Source: Iris pallida
Taxonomy: Eukaryota; Streptophyta; Magnoliopsida; Asparagales; Iridaceae
Assembly (NCBI GenBank): GCA_029216955.1
Contig: JANAVB010012195.1
Coordinates: 509,048-573,047 of the forward strand
Direction of reading: 5' to 3'
Length of the DNA stretch: 64,000 bases
Shown: positions 36,205-46,716 of the stretch, piece after piece
Numbering within the stretch: position 1 is the stretch's first letter
Layout: each line of letters begins with the position of its first letter
Notes under the pieces: model-generated
Database searches by the model: none
What the model was told of the DNA's origin: nothing
Seen by the model: only the letters and a program-made list of their open reading frames with translations
Made by a program: the position numbers and the translations under genes

Positions 36205-37551
36205 GATGGTTGAGACGAGATCACATCGTGCAGGACCGGAAGACGCTGCAGAGGGGTCTGCCACCTCTCACCTTCAGCAGCCAGTTCCCGATACCGCAGC
36301 CCCAGTCATGCCAGCTGGGGTGGGTGTTTCGACAGCTTTCGGAGGAGCACCTCCACCAGCTGGGAGGCAGAGCCCGGTGCTTCCTGAGATCCTTCCACCG
36401 TAGCAGCCTCCACCTGCGGGGATGGTAGATGCTGCTCATCTATTCTCTTTCGTGGAGAGGATCCTGGCATCTTATCAGCAGCAGCAGCGGCGGCAGACTA
36501 CCGATTTCCGTCAGGGGATTGACGAGGCCCACCAGCTAGTCCGTACTACTGTGGAGATGGTGACTGCTCAGGGCAGCAGCAGACTCGTCGGAAGAAGAAG
36601 GATATACAGGACTTTCAGAAGATGCATCCCAGAGAGTTTCTGGGCACAGAGGGCATCCATTATGCAGACGACTGGATAGAGCATATCGATGAGATATTCA
36701 GACTGGCAGAGATACCAGATCGACTCCATATCGAGGCGACGGGCAGTCAGATGCAGGACTTAGCCCGTGCGTGGTACCAGACAGATCCCAGGGTGGGAGT
36801 TGAGGGCCAGACTTGGGCCCAGTTCAAGGAACTGTTCAAGGAGCAGTTCTTTCCTAATGTGGCCTTGGGAGGCATAGAGGCACAGTTTGAGGGTCTGGTT
36901 CAGGGAAACCAGACAGTAGCTGAGTACTCCGGGGAGTTCTGTCGATTGGCCCGGTTCATAGATGACTTGACCGAGAAGACGAAGGCGAGGAAGTTCCGCC
37001 GAGGCTTGATTAGGGAGGTTCGGTCGCTGACTAAGAGCGACCGGAACGCTACCTTTGCAGAGATATTTTCTGGGGCTATGGCAGCGGAGGACGACCTGGG
37101 GTTGAAGTTGAAGAGGGGTCGTGACTTCCAGAGTGGTAACAGCGACGGAGGCCAGGCCAAGAGGCCTCACATTCAGATTCAGCAGACCCAGGCACCAGTA
37201 ATGGTTCAGCAGGTGCAGCATCAGTATCTGGGTCAGGACCCGAAGACGATCAGTTGTTCCTACTGCAGGAAGTTAGGACACACCAGGGAGCAGTGTAGGA
37301 AGAGGCTGAAGGTTTGCTATTCCTGTGGGTCTGAAGCCCACCAGAAGATAGAATGTCCCTTTGCACCTCTTTTTGAGGGAGCTAGGCCACCTGTAGCTCA
37401 GCACCAGAGGGGTGGAGCTTTTGCGATGGCGGTCGAGGAGACCGACGCTGCAGGTGATGGGTTAGCAGGTTTGTCCTTCTCATTCTTCTTCCCCACTTTC
37501 CTGTGTGATTCCATTTGTACCTGCCAGGATATCGTTGTGATTGCTAGATAG
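36205..37551 (+). pseudogene. gag: Element C gag (one stop, one frameshift)
   Basis: Starts at ATG 36205 (MVETRSHRAG). After a proline/glutamine-rich N-terminus comes a retrotransposon capsid domain (YADDWIEHIDEIFRLAE, LARAWYQ, FKEQFFP, AEYSGEFCRLARF) and two zinc knuckles, CSYCRKLGHTREQC and CYSCGSEAHQKIEC. A TAG at 36401-36403 interrupts the frame within a Pro/Gln-rich stretch, and a frameshift near 36585-36610 moves the capsid part to another frame. Beyond GDGLAG the frame runs into pyrimidine-rich non-conserved sequence resembling an intron (GTTTGT...TGCCAG). The family is clearly different from A/B gag. No pol follows. Confidence 0.88.
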
Positions 37552-37676
37552 TGTAGCTACCCTGTTCGAGACTGTGAAATCACGACCAGTAGGATTATTT
37601 TGCTTCGACTTTGATTGATTGGGGGTTTGGCCGAGTAAGGGTGCGATCATTTTAATTTCGAGGACGAAATTTTTCT

Positions 37677-37689
37677 AAGGGGGATAGGA
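37677..37689 (+). promoter_or_regulatory. Polypurine tract of element C
   Basis: AAGGGGGATAGGA one base before the 3' LTR, preceded by TTTCGAGGACGAAAT, the same context as X and H. Confidence 0.82.
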
Positions 37690-37690
37690 T

Positions 37691-38203
37691 TGTAACACCC
37701 AGTTTTTCAGATGAGGGTAATTTTGAAATTTTGTAATTATAATTATTATTTATTGATATTTATTTCACATTATGATTTTTGGTGATTTTTATTAATTTTT
37801 AAACTATTTAAAAACTGGTTTAAGTCATGACTTGTGATTTTGATGTGCTGCCAGTGAAACCCTAGAGACTGCATGACCTAGAGCCTAACCATGTCATTAG
37901 GATGATTTAATTATTATTTTTAGCTTAAGGTAATTTGGTTATTTTGACTTAATTGAATTATTTGATGATTTATTGAATTGGTGAATTCTAGTTTGACCTT
38001 GACTTGTTGAGACCTAGTGGACTAGCCTAGAAGCTAACCCTAGCCATGGTGACCCTAGTCTAACTTAGGTTAACCTACTTTTAGTCATTAGAAACTAATT
38101 TTGGATTAGGAGGATTAGTTTAAGTGAATTTAAGTCATGGCTTTGTGGGTTCATGAAATAACTTATGGCTTAATGATTTGATTGATCATGACTTAAGCCC
38201 ATG
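37691..38203 (+). repeat. Element C 3' LTR, part 1
   Basis: Begins TGTAACACCCAG. The first ~100 bp resemble the start of X's LTR. Interrupted by solo LTR D after CCATG (38199-38203). Confidence 0.88.
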
Positions 38204-39921
38204 TGTCACGCCCCAGAACCAGAATACTGGAGAGCGGGGACAGACATAGCCAGCTACATAATCCCAAAGTACGTTAATACTCTGAAATCGCGTATAAGCT
38301 GTCAAGACATGGGGGTTACTCTACAAGCCATCAGTCAATCCTAGGGTTTAACAATCCTAGGTATCTCAATCACAGGCAATTATACAAGAACAAAGAGCAC
38401 GATCATCATACATACAATAGTAAGGCATCCCGAACCATATATACATGACTGATCATGAAGCCAGTACCACAGAACTGATGACTAGCTAGAGTATTAGTCG
38501 TACATGATAAGGACTAGCTATAGTCTAGAATACACATGTCATGTTTATGCCCGTAGGCTACAATATCAAGGAAAATACCAAAACACGAGCTAAACACGTG
38601 CTCGGGGCTAAACGTTACAAGAGGAGAATTTACATATCAGTGGAGAATGAAGAAGAAACCCACTGAGGCACTCTGGTGCTCCGGCTGGTCACCGTCGAGT
38701 AGATGGTGCGGTAGATCCTTCGGGCTCTTCTATTAGAACCTGGCCATGCAAAACCAGTGGGGTCAGACCCCAAATAGCAAGTACCACAAAGGAGGCTGAA
38801 CTATGAACTTAAAACCAGCAATCATAGGCAATCAACAGGAAGAGAAAGCAATAAGTAAAGGAGGATCGAGGTTCGTGCAGTACCAATGCACTTATCCCGA
38901 ACATAGGGAGACAGTAAGTAAATCATCATTTGACATAAAGTAAACTGGAGAACATGTTAAATAAATAGAACTGGGAAGGTGATATACGATGAGATAACCA
39001 TGGGACTATTCAGATAACCAGGTTACAACCCGTAAACCAAACAAGGACCGGGGTTGTAACCCTTCGTCTGAACGGAACTTGGTTTCTCCCACCATTTATC
39101 GGCAAGATAAAATAAGAAATCAGGACATGTAACAATCATGTACAAGATCAAGACAAGACTAGACAGATTGAACTCCATCCAACATTCACGGCCAAGCAAT
39201 AAGTACGGCTTGATACTTTAACTAGCTAGGGTTATCACAAGCCTAGTTACTAACAAGATGCAATGAGAATTCCAAGTTCGGTTACCTGTTTGTTACTACC
39301 TGAGTGATCCCAGCAAAAAAAGAAAAAGATAGCATGATATAGCAGACACACTGTAGTAAGATACATGTGTCCTAAGGTACCACGCTCGACGGTGGGTTGG
39401 AAGTGCGCTCATCTCGACGGATAGCAACAAATCCCATGAAAACTAAAAATAATGTAAATCTAGATCTACAAGAATCTAGCCATCAAATTGGAAAACTCCA
39501 AGTTCTAAACATGCTTAGAATGTAACAACAAAGAGAATGGAACAAACGAAATAGAAATCGTCCAACATTCGGCAAGGTGTACTTGCCTCTCTCTAATGGC
39601 TAGGGTTTGGTGGAAAAAGAAAATGAATGGTGGTGAATGAGGAGGGAGAGAGAAAAAGTGGCTTATATAACAAGCTCAAGTGATCTCCACCATTCATTCA
39701 TTTCCACTCAATCTAAACCATACACCTCATCTCATGAGAAACCAAACCAAACCAAGTCAAAGTGGAACCGAACCAAATAAAACCAAATCCAAGTTAAACC
39801 AAGTCATGAAATCCTACACTTAGGAAAATTTTAAAATATTACGCAAATCGATAAATACGAAATATGGCTGAAATAAATACGTATCCGTATAAAATACTGA
39901 TACAGTGAGACGGGTCTCACA
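38204..39921 (-). repeat. Solo LTR D (1718 bp), A/B-related family, inside C 3' LTR
   Basis: Perfect 5-bp duplication CCATG (38199-38203, 39922-39926). On the minus strand it starts TGTGAGACCCG and ends with the block TATTCTGGTTCTGGGGCGTG found in B. It has a TATA motif (39662-39670), leader palindrome GGCAAGGTGTACTTGCC (39571-39587) and the 11-bp stem-loop (39021-39061). It is about 1 kb shorter than B's LTR and lacks the minisatellite. Confidence 0.92.
39021..39061 (-). promoter_or_regulatory. Conserved 11-bp stem-loop in solo LTR D
   Basis: GGTTACAACCC/GGGTTGTAACC with GTCCTTGTTTGG loop on the minus strand, identical in pairing to B. Confidence 0.6.
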
Positions 39922-42900
39922 CCATGGGCCATTTAGTAAACCCTAACCCTAATTATTAAGCTTATGACCAGCCACATAGGGATCCCCACCCTATATAAAC
40001 ACTTATTCATTAGGGCTTGCCTCTTTTTATCATTCCAACACTTGGAGAAAAGAAAGGTATTTTTTCCCCTTCCAAAAATTCCCATTTTATTTATTTGATC
40101 TCCTTTTTCATCCTAGTCTTTTGCATTGGATTCTAATTGAAGTTTATGGACTGTTGGTGGAGAGCTATTTCAGTTTGGGATCAATTTGGAGCATTTGGCC
40201 ATCAAGAAGAACACCCCACATTTGAAGCCTTTTCTTGCAAATTGCACCTATAGGTAAAACCCTTTAAATTGCATTATTATTTTGATTTCTTTGCATATTA
40301 GGCTAGGTTTAGGTGTCCCCTAGCTGTACCTCAAATTTGGATGGATTTCGTGTCCGTTTGGTGTCCGTATCGGACACGTGTTATAGGGTATGTTAGGTGT
40401 TCGACGAAATGCTTCTAAGGATTTTATTTCCGATTTTTGCTAAACTAATTACATGATTTTGAAGCCCTTGATATGTAGATTAATTGTGTTGAACACTGAG
40501 CACGTTTCTGTAGAGAATTCGTGTCCAAATCGGATACGCACCGTACGCACGACACTGTGCACTGGCCTCGTGCGGCTGTCCAGCTGCTCGGGTGCCATTG
40601 CAGACACAACACGGCGACTCAGGTCACCAAATTTTGTGGACACGTTGCCCTAGTGACTGACAAGACAATTATAAATTTTCACGGGTTCTCGATGTGTGTG
40701 CACGAAGAAATTTGACCTGCACTGATTTTGTACAGTGCTGTGCATACTAGTTTCGACCCACTGATACGCTGTTCGACACGACACCACAGTCCACGTGGAC
40801 ACATATCAGGCACCTAGACACCTAACCCTATACCTGGCGAACCCCTAGACACGACCACAAGACTCTAGGACACTTGTGTCGTGTCCTATACATGTTTGAA
40901 CGCGTGCACGAGGCTGCTGATACTGAGTTTCTCTGATGCTATGGTTTCTTCGTTTGGACACTTTGTGTCCTAATTTTTGGACACTTTTAGACTCCTTTGG
41001 ACACGTACTTATAAGGAGAATACCTAGACCACACTGAATTTGGGTTTTAAATGGGGTTTTCGATTGGTTTCGAATGAACATGTCTATGGTTTGATTTCAT
41101 TCCAGTTTTGACAGTTTCGAGTGAGGAATTCAAATGTGTTAACTCATTTTGATTGTTTAGGGTGTGCTGTTGGATCAAAATTACATGACTGAGAATAACC
41201 TACCATACTAGGGTCATACTAGCAAGGGATTTTGATTTTCGAACTTATTTTTGGGTTGATAACTGAACTGTTTTTGAATACTCTTAAAACTGAGACTGAT
41301 ATTGTTATGTGGTTACTGATTTGGTTAAGTAGGTTCTTGGATGCCTAATTAGATGATTTTTAATGATAGTGTAACTGTGTGTATATGTAACATGAGATTG
41401 TTTGGGTTGTTTTCGAATTTGGCAGTAGTATTGTGATTTCGAGATGTCGTTTGAATTCGAAATCAGGTTTCTCCCAATGTCCTAATATGAACTGTCACTT
41501 GAAATTTCAAAAACCTGAGATCAGTGAGGTGGTATTACTTCTCAGTTTTTTTTTTGTTTTTTTTTGATGATTCATTTAGTTCAGGTTGATTGGATTATAG
41601 ATGAATTGAGTTGAATTTTGCATTTTGGGATATCGAAATTGGTATGGGGACTTCATGTAAACTGTTATTGATCCACTGTTAAAACAGTTTACCTTCATGA
41701 CAATTCCTAATTTCCTGAGATTGATTTCATTTCAAAACTGTTTTAAATGGTGTTTTAATTCATCATATTTGATTCCTACATAGGTAATAGTTATTGCTAG
41801 GCTAGGTTTTCATGTTAGAATAGGATTGCACTTAAGAATATGGTTTTTCGAATATGGGGTGATAGGTTAATATGGACTGAAACTTTCATTCCTGTTTAGA
41901 AACTGATTTTGAATGTTAGCCATGTTTAATCCATTACCTTGTGTTAGTATCACTGTAAACTGAAACCACATGGATACACACATTGCACACACTCTTGTAT
42001 TGACACACCCTCTACTTGATTCTCTTTCACTCTATACACACACATTATTGTATTACACTGTTTCTAACACACAACTTCCCCTAAGTCCCAAACTGTCACA
42101 GACACTCACACACACAAAACTTCTCACATGTACACTCACATACCCCCCTTCCAAACTCTCAACACACACATGGCTCTCACACTTGGCCATGTATCCCACA
42201 CACATGGTAGTTGTAACACACATACACATCCAACCTACATATTGTATCACATGTATCACACTCATGTAGTTCACACACATGCCACTATGTTAACACTACA
42301 CACACATGTATTCCTCTTCCTTTTAACCCATGCATATATTTACATATGTATATGTATATACATATATATATCTATATATGTGAGATATATTATCATGTAG
42401 CCTATAGATGTATATGTGATTAACTATATTAATTAGATATATAATTAATGTGTGTTTAGCCTATGTACAGGGCACATAGCCTATGGCTCATTGCCTATGT
42501 ATATGGCATGAATGCCAGTGAACATGTGTTGTTGGCTTGTATAGCCTAGATAGTGTGTGTGCTTGCTAGAATAAGCTGGTTAGGCCTAGTGAGACTTGTT
42601 TGGCTTAGTCTTGACCTAGTTGACTTAGTTTGACTAGTCTAGTTTGACTGGAGTTGACCAAAAGTCAACATTTAGTCTGGATGTGACCAATTGACCTAGT
42701 TTGACTAGAGTATTGACTTGGGTTGACCCAGAGTTGACCAAGTTTGACTTGGACCTAGCTTGACCTAGACAGTTGACCAGGTTTGACTTAGAGTTGACTT
42801 TGACCTAGATTGGCCTAGAAATTATGTAGATTGCATCATAAAAATTATCTGTCTTATTTTAAACACATTATAACATGTACTGCTCTATTTAGGACATTGT

Positions 42901-44184
42901 GACTCCGGTGCAGACATCTGACATTACACTACTCTTTTCAGAGTATCAGGCGAGTATATTCTCTGATAGTTCTCTCATTTAATTGTCAATTACTGTACTT
43001 CAGTTATAGTTAGTTTTATGTGATTTTCTGTTACAACACGTATGGATATTTCTGGATTTATGTATGCGACACACATACCATACTTATCTGGCCTCTATTA
43101 CTGGAATCACTGGAATCATTTCGGAATCTATTTCTGGAATCATCATATTTTGGCTGGACTTATCTCGATTCTCGTGTCGAATTCTGGATTTATTTGTATT
43201 GCGGGGCAGGAAAATATTGAGTAAGACATGTAGACATACCCCAAATCTGGAATCTTCCAACTGGAATCTACTGGAAGCATAGCCATCTCTCGCCTGATCA
43301 GCGAGAGATGTGCCTGATTACCTACAGTCGTTTACATGTCGATCTCAGTATTTTAAAACACACTATTAGAGTATAGCTGGTCTCACCTGGATTCTTGATC
43401 ACTACCTAGAATCATCTTGTACTGGATTCATCTTGTATTAGATTCATCTCGTACTGGACTTATAGTAGTTTCACACTTGTTTTGTATTTGTTGTCTGGAC
43501 TTATTATGTTACTTCAGTTCAGCTAGATTTATTTTACAGTCTTCATTGCCATCATTCTTCTCTTGTTTTAGTTACCTTACTTTCCTTGTATCTTACTGCT
43601 TCTCTATACTACCACCTAAATATAAACTGCCACATTCATCAATAAAACTGTTTATAACTGCTTTATAGTTCTCTGTCATTACTTGGGTTTTCTTGATGAG
43701 TTGTACTCGTTCCTATCCTGACTGGACCTGTTGTAAATTTTACAGATGATTGTCCTGAGGACACGTGCCCTACATATTATGGATCAGGAGATGGCTTAGC
43801 TACCTATGGTCTAGACACTCAGGAGTGATCGGGAGTTTAGCTAGTTGTCATGTTTTAGCTTTCATGTTTTAGAACTGGAGTTGTATATAAGTTGAGATTT
43901 ATAGTTGAGATTGTCTGAGATTATATTATTAGTTGTTGGTTTTATTCTGTTATTAGTCTTAGTTTTAATCTTCTGTGCTATCATATCGTGCTTAGACTGT
44001 GATTGAGACTACATTATATCTATACTTGTCCTCCGTTCGTAGTTGAGATATTGACAAGTACATTAGATAATTGCGTGATTGGTTGGTTAGATAGTGACCT
44101 AGAACAGCGTTCTACCGCCGACACTGTGGCGTAGGCTGGGCGTTGTTACATGCTCGTACCCTCATAGTGGGTGCGGGTCGTGAT
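39922..44184 (+). repeat. Element C 3' LTR, part 2
   Basis: Contains a TATA box CTATATAAAC (39991-40000), a leader, a possible splice donor ATAG|GTAAAACCC (GT at 40254-40255), a W-box array (42611-42805) and a possible acceptor TTTTACAG|ATG (AG at 43744-43745). It ends GGTCGTGATACA, slightly altered from the expected GGTCGTGACA, where it meets truncated LTR E. Because 5' LTR part 1 lacks this region, only this copy shows the promoter. Confidence 0.88.
42611..42805 (+). promoter_or_regulatory. W-box (TTGACY) array in C 3' LTR
   Basis: Copy of 34365-34560 with one additional TTGACC (AATTGACC where the 5' LTR has AATTGAAC). Confidence 0.5.
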
Positions 44185-44815
44185 ACAGCCAGCTACGTAC
44201 ATTGAAATGAATCCCACCTCGCATTACGATCACGGCTGTCTAGATGCATGAGGGTTTACTACAAGCCATCAGTCTCTTATGGTCATGAACAAGCCTAGTA
44301 TCTCAATCTCAAGCAAGTAAGTAAATGTTACAAGATGTTAGATCATCAGACATACAAAGTAAGGCATCCCAAACATTACATATTCAGATGATCATGAAGC
44401 TAGTCATACAAAACGTAAAGACTAGCAAGAGTTTCAGTCATACATGATCGACCCTAGGATTTGACAGTAAGTAAAGTTGCAAACGAGCTAACACTTGCTC
44501 GGCGGCTAAACGCCTCAAAAGAATATTTTTATAAGGGAGTGGGAGAGCAAAATAAGAACCCACTCGTTGCCAGGGTTGCGCCTAGTGGTCACCATTTGGC
44601 TGAAAGACAGGGAGATCCTCGGGAGCTACTCTGAAATCTGGCCATAAAACCAGCTGGGTCAGACCCCAGAAAGAGCAAGTGCCACAAGGGAGGCTTCACT
44701 TAAGAACTAAAACCAGCATATTAGCACATGATACATAAAGGATAACGAAAGACACGAGTTAGAGAAAGCAGGGTGATAAACGATAAGATGACTAACGGAC
44801 TATTCCGGTAACCAA

Positions 44816-44854
44816 GTTACAACCCGTAAACAAAACAAGGACCGGGGTTGTAAC
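44816..44854 (-). promoter_or_regulatory. Conserved stem-loop in LTR E
   Basis: GTTACAACCC pairs with GGGTTGTAAC (10 bp), with the conserved GTCCTTGTTT loop on the minus strand. Confidence 0.55.
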
Positions 44855-45751
44855 CCTTCACCTAAACAGAACTTAGTCTCTAACCAATTATCGATAAAGT
44901 AAAGCATAAACAAGCATGTCCTGAGATAGCCATGTACTGGATCTAGGCAAGACTAGACAAGATAGGACTCCATCCATCATTCACGGCCAAGCAAAGAGTA
45001 CGATTTGATACTTTAACTAACTAGGGTTATCACAAGCTTAGTTAATAACAAGATGCATCAAGATGTTCCAACAGCCATAAGCCCTGCAGTCTTAATCCAG
45101 GTTATCCGGTCACAAGTTGAGAGAGTTGGATTAGGTGACTTGGGAGTGCAACATATGACAGTGTGCTGGAAATGTGCTCTACTCGACGGCAGACTACAAG
45201 TCCAATTAAAGTACCCAGATAACGGGACTGCCTGTAGCTGGAAAATCTCTTCATGAACTACTTATCACTCTAGTCATTATCCTAGTCAGATTCAGTATGA
45301 ATCTCTGATCGTGGAAATCAGGAATTCATATCCTAGACATGATGCAAGACGAGGCATATAGCCTATACAAGCACAAACACCCACGGTGTCAAGACAAGAG
45401 TTACATAGCAAGGCATATCGAGATTATCATGTAGGTTTACTTTATCAAGTCAAGAGTGCGTCACAACGGACCACCATCAAAAATTATGATGTCAAGCTAC
45501 TTGTCAAGAGTGCATCACGACGGGTCACTATCAAGAATTATCATGTTACATGATACTTGTTAAGAGTGCGCCTTAACAGGCCACTATCGTGTTTTATTCA
45601 TACATTAATATGAATGAGAGAAACTTGCATAAAATAACTAGTAACATATTTTTGAAGCCAAGGAAAAGATCTACAACTTTCATGTTTTGAGTTTTTCAAG
45701 ATTTTAGCTACAGAACAGCTCAAAGAAGCAAAAACAGTCATTTGGAGTGAC

Positions 45752-46080
45752 CTGCGCGCAAGTTGCGTGGGCAAAATCGCCCACGGCGCACATTGTGCGG
45801 CAGAAAACCGCGCGGGCGCGCGGCCGCGTAAGTTGCGCATTGCGCGCGGGCAAAATCGCCCACGGCATACGTTGCGCGCAAGCGCAGTGCGCGGGCGCGC
45901 GACGCGCAAGTTGCGCATTGCGCGCGGACAAAATTGCCCACGAAGCACGTTGCACGCAAGCGCGCGCGCGGGCGCCCGACAGAGAAGTGCGCGGGCGCGC
46001 AGCGCGCAAGTTGCGCATTGCGCGCGGGCAAAATCGTCTACGGCGCATGTTGCGCGCAAGCGCGGCGCACGGGCGTGCGG
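45752..46080 (-). repeat. GC-rich minisatellite in LTR E
   Basis: Repeating blocks around GCGCGCAAGTTGCGCATTGC and GGGCAAAATCGCCCACGGC, both internally palindromic. Open frames across it in several registers are artefacts of the repeat. Confidence 0.88.
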
Positions 46081-46716
46081 CAGCGAAGACACTGCGTGCG
46101 GCACTGTTCATCATCCCGACAGCACCAAAAGGTGTGGGGGGAACCCATGAACTCAAAAATGGCATAACTTTCTCATACGAAGTCGAAATCAAGCGGTTCA
46201 AAAGCCAAAATTGGGTAGAATTGAATTTCCTACTACATGAAACTATTAGATTTCGAAAATAACCAAGTTTTAGAGATCAAAACCAAGAAAAACCGAAAAG
46301 TTACAAACTTAGATCTACAAGAATCCATCAATCAAATCCACAAATGTCAAGTTCTCAAGAGGCTTAGAATGAAGTAAGGAAGGGAATGGAACAATAAAAC
46401 TTGAGATCCATCATAAAGCAAGTTGCACTTGCCTAGGCTTGATAGGTGGGAGGAGTAAATGAAGAAGATGAAGAAGTAAATGCAAATAATGGAGGAGAGA
46501 GAAGAAGTTGACTTATATAGCAACCCCTCCCATCTCAACCCAAAATAAACCAAACCAAGCCAAGCCAAGTCATGTTGAACCAAGTTGAACCAATCAAGCC
46601 AAAATTTAAAACAAGGCTAAGCTAAGTAAGATAGGTCAAAATACGGGCCACCTGACAATTGTCAGAAATCTGTATACGTATCCTGAAAATACGTATAACG
46701 GGAAACGGGAGTGACA

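Larger units (their letters stand above)
29302..44184 (+). mobile_element. Element C: gag-only LTR retrotransposon with ~4.8-kb LTRs (TR-GAG type)
   Basis: The 5' LTR (29302-35939, truncated at its start and carrying solo LTR I) and the 3' LTR (37691-44184, carrying solo LTR D) flank only 1.75 kb of internal sequence: primer site, gag and polypurine tract. There is no protease, reverse transcriptase or integrase. The two LTRs align from 29302/40505 to the end. The missing first ~1.1 kb (excluding D) of the 5' LTR and the missing end of A's LTR meet at one junction, suggesting a deletion. Its LTR termini (TGTAACACCC...GGTCGTGACA), polypurine tract and primer site match element X. Confidence 0.88.
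44185..46716 (-). repeat. LTR E, truncated solo LTR of an A/B-related family
   Basis: Read on the minus strand it begins TGTCACTCCCG at 46716. It has TATA (46512-46520), the leader palindrome (46418-46432), a GC-rich minisatellite (45752-46080) and the 11-bp-type stem-loop (44816-44854, slightly shortened). It stops at about 44185 at the equivalent of CATAGCCAGCTACG, missing the last ~45 bp. Its intact end interrupts the MULE transposase just after the SWIM motif, so it inserted there. Its other end is fused to C's LTR. Confidence 0.85.

Noticed and set aside
45598..46262. Long alanine/arginine-rich open frames on both strands
   Set aside because: Arise from the GC-rich minisatellite of LTR E; open in several frames at once with no conserved domain.
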